A DNA stretch of 64,000 nt from Paenibacillus ehimensis NBRC 15659 (GTDB lineage: Bacteria > Bacillota > Bacilli > Paenibacillales > NBRC-103111), in NCBI RefSeq assembly GCF_004000785.1, contig NZ_BILX01000001.1, forward strand, positions 124,001 through 188,000. Direction: 5' to 3'. The translations under genes were made by a program, and so were the position numbers. Each line of letters starts with the position of its first letter. The stretch's first letter is position 1. The notes under the pieces are model-generated. The model was not told where the DNA came from. It made no database searches and saw only the letters and a list, made by a program, of their open reading frames with translations. Positions 32,798 to 40,995 of the stretch are shown here, in pieces.

Positions 32798-34081
32798 ATG
32801 GAGCAACAACGGATCGATTTGCTCGTGCACAATATCGGCGAGCTGATCACGATGGCGGGGGAAGCGGGTCCGCGCACGGGCAGCCGGATGGCGGACGTGC
32901 CTGTTGTAAAAGGAGGCGCCGTAGCCATGCGCGATGGCGTCGTTGTCGCCGCTGGCTCCGAAGCCGACGTGCGCGCGCAGCTCGCGGGCCTGCCGGTCGC
33001 GCAGGAGCTTGACGCCGGCGGCCGCTTGGTGACGCCGGGGCTGGTCGACCCGCACACGCATCTGGTGCACGGCGGCTCGCGCGAGCACGAGCTGGCGATG
33101 AAGCTGCAGGGCGCGACGTATTTGGAAATCCTGGCGCAGGGCGGCGGCATTCTGAGCACGGTCCGCGCCACGCGGGGGGCGACGGAGGACGAGTTGTACG
33201 CCAAGGCAAAGCGCAGTCTCGATACGCTGCTGCTGCAGGGCGTGACGACGTGCGAGGCGAAAAGCGGCTACGGCCTCACGCTGGAGGACGAGCTGAAGCA
33301 GCTTCGGGTGACGAAGCGGTTGAACGAAGCGCATCCGGTCGAGCTCGTCTCGACGTTCATGGGCGCGCACATGGTGCCGGAGGAATACAAGGGCCGCTCG
33401 GCCGATTACGTGAAGCTCGTGATCCGCGAAATGCTGCCGGAGGTGAAGCGCCTCGGACTCGCCGAGTTCTGCGACGTGTTCTGCGAGCACGGCGTGTTCT
33501 CGCCCGCCGAATCCGAGGAGATTCTGGCGGCGGCCAAGGCGCTCGGCTTCGGCGTGAAAATCCACGCCGACGAGATCGAGCCGCTCGGCGGCGCGGAGCT
33601 TGCGGGCAAGCTCGGCTGCATCTCGGCCGAGCATCTGCTGGCCGCAACCGACGCCGGCTTCGAGGCGATGCGCGATGCCGGCGTGATCGCCGTCTGCCTG
33701 CCGGCGACCTCGTTCAACCTGCGGCTGAAGCAGCATGCCCGCGCGCGCCGCATGATCGAGCTCGGCCTCGCCGTCGCGCTGTCGACCGACTATAACCCCG
33801 GCAGCTCGCCGACGGAGTCGATCCAGCTCGTCATGACGCTCGGCTGCTTGAACCTCGGGCTGACGCCGGAAGAAGTGCTGACCGCCGTGACCGTCAACGC
33901 GGCGCATGCCATCGGGCGCGGCGACCGGGTCGGCAGCCTGGAGCCTGGCAAGCAGGCCGACTTGGTCATTTTCGACGCAGCCAATTTGGCCTACGTGCCG
34001 TATCATTTCGGCATTAACCACGTCGATACGGTCGTCAAGGGCGGGAAAGTCGTCGTCCGGGAAGGGCGGCTGGCGTACTAG
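32798..34081 (+). CDS. hutI: Imidazolonepropionase
   Basis: 427 residues of the amidohydrolase superfamily. The metal-binding VDPHTHLVHGGSREHE, CEAKSGYGLTLEDELKQLRV, FMGAHMVPEEYKG, IHADEIEPLGGAEL and STDYNPGSSPTESIQLVM segments are all HutI hallmarks. It opens imidazolone-5-propionate to formimidoyl-glutamate, between HutU and HutG. Last gene before a strong terminator. The preceding 144 bp gap is GC-rich and has a stem from gcggttcgccgc. Histidase (hutH), the first enzyme, is not in this window. Confidence 0.96.
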   Translation: MEQQRIDLLVHNIGELITMAGEAGPRTGSRMADVPVVKGGAVAMRDGVVVAAGSEADVRAQLAGLPVAQELDAGGRLVTPGLVDPHTHLVHGGSREHELAMKLQGATYLEILAQGGGILSTVRATRGATEDELYAKAKRSLDTLLLQGVTTCEAKSGYGLTLEDELKQLRVTKRLNEAHPVELVSTFMGAHMVPEEYKGRSADYVKLVIREMLPEVKRLGLAEFCDVFCEHGVFSPAESEEILAAAKALGFGVKIHADEIEPLGGAELAGKLGCISAEHLLAATDAGFEAMRDAGVIAVCLPATSFNLRLKQHARARRMIELGLAVALSTDYNPGSSPTESIQLVMTLGCLNLGLTPEEVLTAVTVNAAHAIGRGDRVGSLEPGKQADLVIFDAANLAYVPYHFGINHVDTVVKGGKVVVREGRLAY

Positions 34082-34118
34082 CTGGACCGGACAAAACATT
34101 TCACAATAACAATACAAT

Positions 34119-34168
34119 AGGGACTTTCCGCACGCTTGTCTTGAGGCGTATGGAAGAGTCCCTTTTTC
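34119..34168 (+). terminator. Terminator of the liv-hut operon
   Basis: agggact ... agtccct with inner gc pairs (cgcacgc / gcgt) and ttttt after it. Confidence 0.85.
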
Positions 34169-34319
34169 TCTTTGAAAGTGGCAGGTGGATTAATTTTATC
34201 GTTAAGGCGGAGAAGACTCCCTCTTCGATAAGGGGGAGATGAATCAGCATCTCTTGTATATGAATAAGAACATATGTGCTATAATTGTCATAAAATCACC
34301 AAAAGAGGTAAATTCCTGC

Positions 34320-35429
34320 ATGTTGCATCATAAAGCTTTTCGCTTTCGCATCTATCCTACGGAGGAGCAAACGACGCTGATCCATCAGATGTTTGGATGC
34401 ACTCGCTTTGTCTTTAACCACTTCCTTGCGAGGTGGAACGACACCTTCCAAGAAACAGGCAGAGGCTTGTCTTACCAGACCTGTGCAACCGGGCTGCCAG
34501 CGTTGAAAAAGGAATGGCCTTGGCTCAAGGACGCGGACAGCATTGCTTTGCAATCCGCTGTTCGCAGCCTGGCAGATGCGTTTGATCGCTTCTTTCGAAA
34601 GCAAAACGATCCGCCTCGTTTCAAGAGCAAACGCAATCCCGTCCAAAGCTACACCACGAAGTTCACGAACGGCAATATTGCCGTTGCCTGCGATCTGCTG
34701 AAACTTCCGAAGCTGGGATGGGTGCGCTTCGCCAAGTCCCGTGAAATCGAAGGACGGATCTTGTCTGCTACGGTGCGTCGAAACGGTACAGGCAAGTACT
34801 TCGTTTCGATCCTGTGTGAAGTAGACATCCAGCCGCTTCCCCAGGTTGATACTGCCATCGGCATAGACCTCGGCATCAAGTCGTTTGCCGTTTGCAGCAG
34901 CGGAGAAAACGCTCTGAGTCCCAAGCACCTGCGCACCTACGAAAAGCAACTTGCGTTTTGGCAGCGACGTTTGTCTCGTCGACTGAAAGGTGGATCGGGC
35001 TATCTAAAAGCGAAGCAAAAAGTCGCTCGCATGCATGAGCGAATCGCTAACGCTCGGCAAGACTTTCTGCATCAACTCTCGACCAAGTGGATCCGTGAAA
35101 ACCAAACGATCTGTCTGGAAGATTTGCAGGTTCTAAGTCTAATGAAAAATCACAAGTTAGCAAAGTCCATTGCTGAAGCAAGCTGGTCAACCCTTCGCAC
35201 GATGCTTGAATATAAAGCAATGTGGTATGGTCGCACGATCAGCACGGTCGCCAAAAACTATCCAAGCAGTCAGCTTTGTCATGTATGCCAATGGCGCAAC
35301 CCCGAAGTGAAAAATCTAAACTTGCGAGTGTGGACCTGTTCAGGATGCGGCACGCACCATGACCGTGACCACAATGCCAGCATGAACATTTTGCAAGAAG
35401 GACTGCGTTTGTTGGCGAAGGCCAACTGA
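34320..35429 (+). CDS. tnpB: TnpB RNA-guided nuclease / OrfB transposon protein
   Basis: 369 residues. N-terminal [32 protein letters not shown] is the classic TnpB start. RuvC-like acidic residues are complete: GIDLGIKSF (Asp ~183), CLEDLQVLS (Glu ~267) and [11 protein letters not shown] (Asp ~350). The zinc finger has CHVC and CSGCG. TnpB cuts DNA next to a short motif, guided by an RNA from the element's right end, and helps keep the element in place. ATG 34320 is chosen by homology; longer frames add a non-conserved N-terminus. Confidence 0.93.
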   Translation: MLHHKAFRFRIYPTEEQTTLIHQMFGCTRFVFNHFLARWNDTFQETGRGLSYQTCATGLPALKKEWPWLKDADSIALQSAVRSLADAFDRFFRKQNDPPRFKSKRNPVQSYTTKFTNGNIAVACDLLKLPKLGWVRFAKSREIEGRILSATVRRNGTGKYFVSILCEVDIQPLPQVDTAIGIDLGIKSFAVCSSGENALSPKHLRTYEKQLAFWQRRLSRRLKGGSGYLKAKQKVARMHERIANARQDFLHQLSTKWIRENQTICLEDLQVLSLMKNHKLAKSIAEASWSTLRTMLEYKAMWYGRTISTVAKNYPSSQLCHVCQWRNPEVKNLNLRVWTCSGCGTHHDRDHNASMNILQEGLRLLAKAN

Positions 35430-35535
35430 ACTGCGGGAACCGCAGGGATCGCTTGCTCAAGAAGAGAAGGATGCTTCTCTGTTCGCAAGAATCCCCTACC
35501 TCAGCGCCATTAGCGCAGGTGGTGGGAGTGTTCAA
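35380..35535 (+). ncRNA. Probable omega RNA (reRNA) at the TnpB right end
   Basis: Overlapping and following the tnpB stop are stable stems ctgcgg-gaa-ccgcag (35431-35445), agagaa-ggatgc-ttctct (35464-35481) and acctca-gcgc ... gcgc-aggt (35499-35522), ending at the element's edge near 35535. Known TnpB guide RNAs start in the 3' part of tnpB and end in the flanking DNA, whose first bases act as guide. By that rule the guide begins aagcccaaag. Confidence 0.55.
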
Positions 35536-36002
35536 AAGCCCAAAGATCAGGATTTACCGTACGCGGCCGTATCCGGCCAGCCGAAAAAGCAGATGTTCAC
35601 CGGGGTAACCGTCCGGGACGATACGCTGTCTTTCCGAGCTTATACGACGACGAAGGGCGGAAGCACGGAGCTATACGACGCCTACAGCATTAAGAAAACG
35701 GCGGTGAAGCCGAACAAGGTGGAAAACGCCAAAGCGACGCTGACGGCGGACGGGCAAGTCAAGCTGACTTGGAACGCTCCGGGCACGGGATCGGCCGTGG
35801 AGGGTGCTACCGCATTTACGAGCAGAACGATGCAGTGGGCCCGAACTGGACGGACACAGTCCGTCATTCTGACGGAACGACCGCCTACAGCTATACCGTA
35901 GCGAAAAAGGACCCATCTCAATCGTATCGGTTCGTGATCAAGGCGGTGAGCGGGAGGCTGAATTCGGACTCGGTCGTAGCCGAGTATACGGCGGGGAAAT
36001 GA
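35536..36002 (+). pseudogene. Remnant of a fibronectin-III domain protein, 5' lost and frameshifted
   Basis: In-frame from the TnpB edge: LPYAAVSGQPKKQMFTGV ... TTKGGSTELYDAYSIKKTAVKPNKVENAKATLTADGQVKLTW, then near 35805-35812 the frame shifts by one base and continues CYRIYEQNDAVGPNWTD ... YRFVIKAVSGRLNSDSVVAEYTAGK to TGA 36000-36002. The shifted halves together give one FnIII domain (L-T-W ... Y-R-I-Y ... Y-R-F-V-I-K-A-V). The N-terminus is missing, probably cut by the TnpB element. Such domains end many secreted phosphoesterases or glycosidases. Confidence 0.65.
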
Positions 36003-36053
36003 GAACAGCGCGCGTCCGTCCGCACGGTTCGGAGTATGCCTTAAACGATGAGA

Positions 36054-36092
36054 ACCGCTCAAACGTTTCGGCGTTTGGGCGGTCTCTTTTTT
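36054..36092 (+). terminator. Terminator between FnIII remnant and VOC gene
   Basis: accgctcaaacg-tttcgg-cgtttgggcggt followed by a T-rich run (ctcttttttt). Confidence 0.8.
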
Positions 36093-36093
36093 T

Positions 36094-36456
36094 CTAGCCT
36101 TTGATCAAGAATGAATTGCCGTCCTCGTCGAGGAAGGTGGCGAAGGTGCCCCACTGCATTTTTTGCAGCTCGCCCTCGAAGGCGACCCCGTTCGCTTTCA
36201 TCGTCTCGTAGGTCTTCTCGACATCGTCGCATTCGAATACGATGGAGGGTCTCAGCTCGGCCCAGTTCTTCATCATGCTTTTCGGATAGAGCACCAGCGC
36301 GGATTCCGCTCCCTTCGGCGCCACCTCCAGCCAGCTCGCTCCCGGCATCATTGGGCGCTCGGCTACAACCTCGAAGCCGACCTTCTCCGTCCAGAACGCT
36401 TTCGCTTTTTGCTGGTCCTCCACATAAACGGCAGCCGTTGCCATTTTTTTAATCAT
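36094..36456 (-). CDS. VOC / glyoxalase-like domain protein
   Basis: 120 residues, a single vicinal oxygen chelate domain: MATAAVYVEDQQKAKAFWTEKVGFEVV, then SWLEVAPKGAESALVLYP, IVFECDDVEKTYETMKANGV and WGTFATFLDEDGNSFLI. Such small proteins are dioxygenases, resistance proteins or unknown. The first metal ligand (usually His after 'a.v.v') is not obvious, Ala being there instead. ATG 36456 is set by aggagg 7 nt upstream. It follows the AraC gene by 44 bp on the same strand. Confidence 0.88.
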   Translation of the reverse strand: MIKKMATAAVYVEDQQKAKAFWTEKVGFEVVAERPMMPGASWLEVAPKGAESALVLYPKSMMKNWAELRPSIVFECDDVEKTYETMKANGVAFEGELQKMQWGTFATFLDEDGNSFLIKG

Positions 36457-36500
36457 GACTTGTCCTCCTTCGCGTGGTTCAAGAGCTTCGACTGCTAGAA

Positions 36501-37349
36501 CTATAGCATCCCGTTCGGGCTCTCGTCTTGTAAAAAAACGACATCCTTTGTTTTCCGCATGCCTTTCCGCAGGCGCAGAATCCATTTCTGGTATTCGCTG
36601 GGCGTGATGCCGAGACACTGCTTGAAGTCTTTGGAAAAATGCGCATAGTCGTAGTATCCGAAATGGGTCATGCATTCATGCAAATCGACGGCCGGATTGA
36701 AAAAAATCCGGAGCCGCGCCTGATTGAAGCGGGACGCTCTGCTGAGCTGCTTCGGCGGCATGCCTGTGAGCCTGGAGCAAATGCGCTCGAACTGACGCAG
36801 CGAATAGCCGCTTTCCTTGGCCGCGGCGGGAACGTCATACGTTAGCGGCTCCCGGTACAGCTTCGCCAAAACGCCGAGCAAGCGAAGGTCCAGGCCTCCC
36901 GGCTCCAGCTCGGCCAGCAGGAAGGCTTCGAGCAGCCGCATGCCTTGGTCCGGGCCGGCCTGCTCCAGCTGCCGTTCCAGGCTTTGCGTCCGTGCCGGGT
37001 CGATCACGTCGCTCAGCGGGAGCATCCGGTCCTTGTGGGCCGTCTGCCGGAAGGCGGGAAAAGCGCGCAGTCCCCAGGGCAGCAGCCGGACGCCGAACAA
37101 GCGGACGGCGCCGTGCGTCTTCAGGTGATGGTACCGCGACAGCGTTCCGATCAGGAATGCCCGGGGCAGATCCGCCTGATCGTTGGAATACCGCGCGCCG
37201 TAATGAAAAATGAGCTCGACGCATCCGTCGGGCCAAAGCACTTCGCCGTCGTTGGCAGCATTCGTCTGGTCATAGGTACGCTCCAAGCGCCACAAGCATT
37301 TGATAAAAGGCTGGAGCCGCTCGTGCGGCAGGCGTTCCTCGTAGGCCAC
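36501..37349 (-). CDS. AraC-family transcriptional regulator
   Basis: About 282 residues. N-terminal domain PHERLQPFIKCLWRLERTYDQ ... VLWPDGCVELIFHYGARY is the DUF6597-type sensor found in many soil-bacterium AraC proteins. The C-terminal helix-turn-helix pair is seen in YDVPAAAKESGYSLRQFERICSRLTGMPPKQL and VDLHECMTHFGYYDYAHFSKDFKQCLGITPSEYQ. GTG 37349 is chosen because aaagggg lies 8 nt upstream. It is between the MocR-type gene (20 bp gap) and the VOC gene, both on the same strand, so these three may be co-transcribed. Confidence 0.87.
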   Translation of the reverse strand: MAYEERLPHERLQPFIKCLWRLERTYDQTNAANDGEVLWPDGCVELIFHYGARYSNDQADLPRAFLIGTLSRYHHLKTHGAVRLFGVRLLPWGLRAFPAFRQTAHKDRMLPLSDVIDPARTQSLERQLEQAGPDQGMRLLEAFLLAELEPGGLDLRLLGVLAKLYREPLTYDVPAAAKESGYSLRQFERICSRLTGMPPKQLSRASRFNQARLRIFFNPAVDLHECMTHFGYYDYAHFSKDFKQCLGITPSEYQKWILRLRKGMRKTKDVVFLQDESPNGML

Positions 37350-37369
37350 TTGGTTATCCCCTTTCTCGT

Positions 37370-38794
37370 CTAGATCCAGTCCACGACCGGTTCCCATTGC
37401 AGCTGCGGCTTGCGGCGGCGCGCCTGCCCGATCCAGTCGGCGATGCGGCGGACCGCTTCGTCGATCTGCGCTTCGTTCGCGCGCATGACGCTCAGGCGCA
37501 GGCCGTTGTCTTTCGCGAACGTGCGCAGATAGCTTCGCGCGGTGGGCAAGGCTGCGACGTTCTGCTGCTTCAGCGCCGCCAGCAGATCGTCTGCTTCAAG
37601 CGGCAGCGGCACGAGCAGCCGGGCAAAGACGCCGCCGTCCGGCACGCGCAGGCCGACCTCCTGCGGCAGGTAACGGGCGGCCGCCGTACGGAGTGCCTCC
37701 ATCCGTGTGCGGTAATGCTCGCGCATCTGCGCGGCGTGGCGGTCGAACATGCCGCACGTCAAGTACAGCTCCAGCGCCGCTTGGGATAAGGCGGACGTGC
37801 TCGAATCGGTAGACGTCTTGAACAGGCGGAACGTCTCAAGCAGCGGCTGGGGCACGACGGCCGTACCGAGCCGCAGACCGGGCAGCGTTACTTTGGAGAA
37901 GCTTTTGACATAAATGACATGGCCGGAGCGGTTCAGGCTGTAGATCGGGTCCGCGCGGCGCTTCGTTTCCAGATCGGCCAAGTAATCGTCTTCCACGATG
38001 TAGACGTCGTAGCGCTCGGCCAGCCGGGCGATGGCCTGCTTTTGCTCCTGGCTCAGGCTCGTTCCCATCGGGTTGTGATAACGCGGCACGGTATAAAAAA
38101 ATTTGATTGTGTTCGTCCGAAAATGCCGCTCCAGCTCGTCCAGATCGATGCCTTCGTCGGTGCGGGCGATGCCGATGGCCGTCATGCCCAGCAGCTCCAG
38201 CGTGCGGAGCATGCCGAAGTAGGTGGGCTGCTCGACGAGAATGGCCGTCTTGCCGTTCGGAAAAGGCATGCTGGCCAGCATGTGAATCGCCTGCTGCGAG
38301 CCGGAGACGACGGCAATCCGCTCCGGTTCGGCGAAGACTTGCGCCGTGGTCAGATGCTTCTGCAGCGCCTGCCGGAGCGACCTAAAACCGAGCGGGTCCG
38401 CATACGAGAACAGCCGGTCCTGATACAGCTCGATCGCTTGGTCCAAGCAATGCTGGAAGTCCGCATACGGCATAACCGCCGGGTCCGGCGTTGCGGTGGC
38501 GAGGTCGATTCGCTCCAACTGCTCGGCGGAGGAGGGTTGTTCGGAACGGACGACGGCGTAATAGCCGCTTTTGGGAACCGAATAAATCAAGTGTTCCCGT
38601 TCCAGCTCGTCGTACGCGCGTATGGCCGTATTTTTGCTGCATCCGTACTGGACGGAAACGTCGCGGATCGAAGGCAGCTTGGCGCCCGGCCGGATGCCGC
38701 CGGAAGCGAGCTTGCGCTGGATGTCCGCTTTGATGGCTTCGAACTTGCAGCCCGTACTCCCCGTGCTCGTATTCATGTTCATGCTCGTGCTCAT
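37370..38794 (-). CDS. MocR/PdxR-type regulator (GntR HTH fused to aminotransferase)
   Basis: About 474 residues. GntR winged helix at residues ~15-80 (KADIQRKLASGGIRPGAKLPSIRDVSVQYGCSKNTAIRAYDELE), followed by a fold-type I aminotransferase domain with VVSGSQQAIHMLA, PRYHNPMGTSLS, VEDDYLADLE and the PLP lysine in KSFSKVTLPGLRLG (about 301). MocR proteins bind PLP and control vitamin B6, GABA or transporter genes, often a divergent neighbour. Here the divergent gene is a GNAT acetyltransferase 119 bp away. ATG 38794 follows aaggagg. Confidence 0.92.
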   Translation of the reverse strand: MSTSMNMNTSTGSTGCKFEAIKADIQRKLASGGIRPGAKLPSIRDVSVQYGCSKNTAIRAYDELEREHLIYSVPKSGYYAVVRSEQPSSAEQLERIDLATATPDPAVMPYADFQHCLDQAIELYQDRLFSYADPLGFRSLRQALQKHLTTAQVFAEPERIAVVSGSQQAIHMLASMPFPNGKTAILVEQPTYFGMLRTLELLGMTAIGIARTDEGIDLDELERHFRTNTIKFFYTVPRYHNPMGTSLSQEQKQAIARLAERYDVYIVEDDYLADLETKRRADPIYSLNRSGHVIYVKSFSKVTLPGLRLGTAVVPQPLLETFRLFKTSTDSSTSALSQAALELYLTCGMFDRHAAQMREHYRTRMEALRTAAARYLPQEVGLRVPDGGVFARLLVPLPLEADDLLAALKQQNVAALPTARSYLRTFAKDNGLRLSVMRANEAQIDEAVRRIADWIGQARRRKPQLQWEPVVDWI

Positions 38795-38913
38795 GCGCAG
38801 AGTCCTCCTTGATTTTGTACGGGTACAGATGAGAGAAAAAAGTATGCCGGTGTCATCTGTCTCCATTATACTGAACGACATGAACGAAACCAAATCAACC
38901 AGGAGGGGTACAG

Positions 38914-39336
38914 ATGGAATGGAAGCACGATACACTGCCGTACCGCATTAACGATAGCTGGGAGGAGCTGGAGCCGGATGTCATCTATGCGCTTTTGCAG
39001 ACAAGCTACTGGGCTGCGCACCGAAGCAGGGAGACGGTGCTGCGCAGCCTTGAAAACTCGCTCTGCTTCGGCCTTTACCATGGGGAGACGCAGGTGGGCT
39101 TCATGCGGGTGGTGACGGATTACGCCACGTTCACCTGGGTTTGCGACGTGATCGTGCACCCCGATCACCGGGGCCGTGGGCTCGGCAAGTCGCTGATGCA
39201 GTTTCTGGTGGAGCATCCGGCGGTGCGGGATACCCGGATGGTCCTTGGCACCAAGGACGCTCACGGGCTGTATGAGCAGTACGGCTTCGAACGGCTGGAG
39301 CTGATGCGGCGGCCGATCCCGGCTGCGGCGCAGTAA
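38914..39336 (+). CDS. GNAT-family N-acetyltransferase
   Basis: 140 residues. The GNAT core is clear: FGLYHGETQVGFMRVVTDYATFTWVCDVIVHPDHRGRGLGKSLM, where V-x-P-x-x-R-G-x-G binds acetyl-CoA, then a C-terminal TKDAHGLYEQYGFERLE. The acceptor is unknown. RBS aggagggg. Its last codons and stop (GCTGCGGCGCAGTAAGGC) are repeated at 39811-39829 and the 41 bp repeat array starts on the stop codon itself. Confidence 0.9.
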   Translation: MEWKHDTLPYRINDSWEELEPDVIYALLQTSYWAAHRSRETVLRSLENSLCFGLYHGETQVGFMRVVTDYATFTWVCDVIVHPDHRGRGLGKSLMQFLVEHPAVRDTRMVLGTKDAHGLYEQYGFERLELMRRPIPAAAQ

Positions 39337-39861
39337 GGCGGAGGGAGGAGGCGAGCGCTGCCGGGTGCTGTGGAGTAAGGCGGGGGAGAGGGCGAGCGCT
39401 GCCTGCTGCTGTGGAGTAAGGCGGGGGAGAGGGCGAGCGCTGCCTGCTGCTGTGGAGTAAGGCGTGGGAAGAAGCGAGCGCTGCCTGCTGCTGTGGAGTA
39501 AGGCGGGGGAGAGGGCGAGCGCTGCCGGTTGCGGCGGAGTGAGGCGTGGGAAGAAGCGAGCGCTGCCTGCTGCTGGGGAGTAAGGCGGGGAATAGGGCGA
39601 GCGCTGCCGGTTGCTGCGGAGTAAGGCGGGGGGAAGAAGCGAGTGCTGCCTGCTGCTGTGGAGTAAGGCGTGGGAAGAAGCGAGCGCTGCCTGCTGCTGT
39701 GGAGTAAGGCGGGGGAGAGGGCGAGCGCTGCCGGGTGCTGCGGAGTGAGGCGTGGGAAGATGGCGTGCGATCCTGATAGCAGTAAGGCAGGGGATAAGCG
39801 TTCGATCCTGGCTGCGGCGCAGTAAGGCAGGAGCAGGGGGACAAGCGGTCCGAGGCTGGGA
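39333..39861. repeat. 41 bp tandem repeat array, about 10 good and 3 decayed copies
   Basis: Units begin with gtaaggcg (or gtgaggcg) at 39333, 39375, 39416, 39457, 39498, 39539, 39580, 39621, 39663, 39704 and 39745, nearly all 41 bp, with decayed units at 39782 and 39822. Shared core is gcgagcgctgcc. Two subtypes occur, gggggagagggcgag and gtgggaagaagcgag, often alternating, so pairs were probably duplicated together. The first unit contains the GNAT stop. Because 41 is not a multiple of 3 the reverse-strand frames that cross it are long but repetitive and not real genes. Confidence 0.9.
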
Positions 39862-39918
39862 GTCTTCGCTTTGCCGCTCTCTTGGCAGCGTTTCTGAGCG
39901 CGATGAGTGCAGTGGTTT

Positions 39919-39950
39919 CCATATAAAGGAACCACAGTTCCTTTATATGG
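39919..39950. repeat. Perfect 14 bp-stem hairpin (copy 1 of a repeat family)
   Basis: ccatataaaggaac - caca - gttcctttatatgg with no T run after it. Related sequences follow at 40048 and 40085-40114, so it belongs to a small family of intergenic hairpins rather than being a terminator. Confidence 0.7.
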
Positions 39951-40039
39951 CCGGAGTCGAAGAGGTTGTGGGAAGTAGCGGAACCCGGATTCGTTATTCT
40001 TGTCGAATTTTATTTGTTCCACCTCAAATCGGATGTTTA

Positions 40040-40114
40040 GCGAACGTGCGTTCCTCTATTTTGCCTAACTACTTCACGATGGTGAAAATAAAGGAACTGG
40101 CGTTCCTCTATTTT
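40040..40114. repeat. Two related hairpin repeats sharing gcgttcctctatttt
   Basis: gcgttcctctatttt occurs at 40048-40062 and 40100-40114. At 40085-40114 it forms aaaataaaggaac-tggc-gttcctctatttt, a 13 bp stem with one mismatch. At 40042 only gaac-gtgc-gttc pairs. The right arm gttcct(c/t)tat is common to these and the 39919 hairpin. Confidence 0.65.
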
Positions 40115-40231
40115 CCAATAAGCTCTGCGCCTGCACATACTTTTTTCCCCGGGATACGTCCCGTCGTCCGCCCATGAGAGCCGCTCACCCGCCGTGCAAC
40201 GCCGCAACACGCGCCGGAGAGGTGCACGTTA

Positions 40232-40263
40232 GGATAAAAAGGAGCGCATCCCTTCTGCGGCGA
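40232..40263 (-). terminator. Terminator of the alkD-like gene
   Basis: ggagcgcatc ... gatgcgctcc with a run of A before it on the forward strand (T run on the reverse transcript). Confidence 0.75.
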
Positions 40264-40300
40264 TGCGCTCCTTTGCTTGTGTCCGTGCTTCGTGCGGCGG

Positions 40301-40972
40301 TCAACGCTTCCGGCTCTTTGCCTTCGCGATGTAAGCCGCCGCGTCCGGCGTCTTGCAGCCCGTATCGCCATGGTCGACCTCGACCTTGCCGATGCGGGCT
40401 GCGGCTGCCAAGGCCGCGGCTTCCAAAGCTTCGCCGCGCATTCCGATCGCGATCAGGGCGGCGTTCATCGCATCGCGGGTGCGATTGGGGCTGGAATGGA
40501 TGCGGGCTTCGATGCGCTCCAGCTGCCGGAGAAAGTAGTCCTCGCCGAGCGTTTTGCTCTTCATGGCGGCGTGCGCCATGAGCTGCCAGCCGGCCCGTCC
40601 GACCCATTCCCGGTCCGAAGCCGTCCAACGCTCCAGAAGCTCTGGCAGCAAAGGGGATTTGCTTGCCAGATGGGTCACCAGCATATCCGTCAAGCAGTAA
40701 TAGTCGATATCGCTCAGCCACCGTTCCAACTGCTCAAGCGTTCGGGTTTTCGGATCGGCGATCATGACGGCCAGCGTCCGGGCGTCCGTATTTCCCGTGT
40801 TCCAGAGCTGTTCGGCCAAGGCGTCGTTCGTTTTCATCTCTTTTTTCAGCTTGTCCAGATTGCCGAAGCTGACGCCGAATAGCGGCTCTTTGGCGCCGTG
40901 TTTTCGGTACACTTTGCGGTTTTGCTCCGTGCCCAGCGCTTCAAGCCGGGTCATTACTTCTGTCAGTTCCAT
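40301..40972 (-). CDS. AlkD-like DNA alkylation repair protein (HEAT-repeat glycosylase)
   Basis: 223 residues, all-helical HEAT-like repeats. Conserved AlkD features: KHGAKEPLFGVSFGNLDKLKKEMKTNDALAEQLWNTGNTDARTLAVMIADP, then WLSDIDYYCLTDMLV, EWVGRAGWQLMA and ARIHSSPNRTRDAMNAALIAIGMR. The family lifts alkylated bases such as N3- or N7-alkylpurines from DNA. Slightly shorter than B. cereus AlkD and of the YdcD-like group. Terminator follows. It lies 23 bp after the DUF1905 gene on the same strand. Confidence 0.88.
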   Translation of the reverse strand: MELTEVMTRLEALGTEQNRKVYRKHGAKEPLFGVSFGNLDKLKKEMKTNDALAEQLWNTGNTDARTLAVMIADPKTRTLEQLERWLSDIDYYCLTDMLVTHLASKSPLLPELLERWTASDREWVGRAGWQLMAHAAMKSKTLGEDYFLRQLERIEARIHSSPNRTRDAMNAALIAIGMRGEALEAAALAAAARIGKVEVDHGDTGCKTPDAAAYIAKAKSRKR

Positions 40973-40995
40973 GCTGCACCCCCTCTTAGCGCCCG

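Larger units (their letters stand above)
34205..35535 (+). mobile_element. TnpB-only IS200/IS605-type element (IS1341-like)
   Basis: The left part has hairpins ctccctctt-cgat-aagggggag (34217-34238) and gagatg-aatcag-catctc just after it. The right end reads agaatcccctacctcagcgc ... gcaggtggtgggagtgttcaa, very like the right ends of IS605-type elements with their subterminal hairpin. No TnpA (Y1 transposase) is present, so movement would need a TnpA elsewhere. The exact left edge is approximate (about 34200). Confidence 0.75.

Noticed and set aside
39333-39861. Considered a CRISPR array
   Set aside because: Units are contiguous 41 bp copies with no unique spacers, and no cas genes are present.
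39131-40022. Two long reverse-strand frames rich in Pro, Ser, Ala and Gln
   Set aside because: They are translations of the 41 bp repeat array, which stays open in several frames; no ribosome binding site and one overlaps the GNAT gene.
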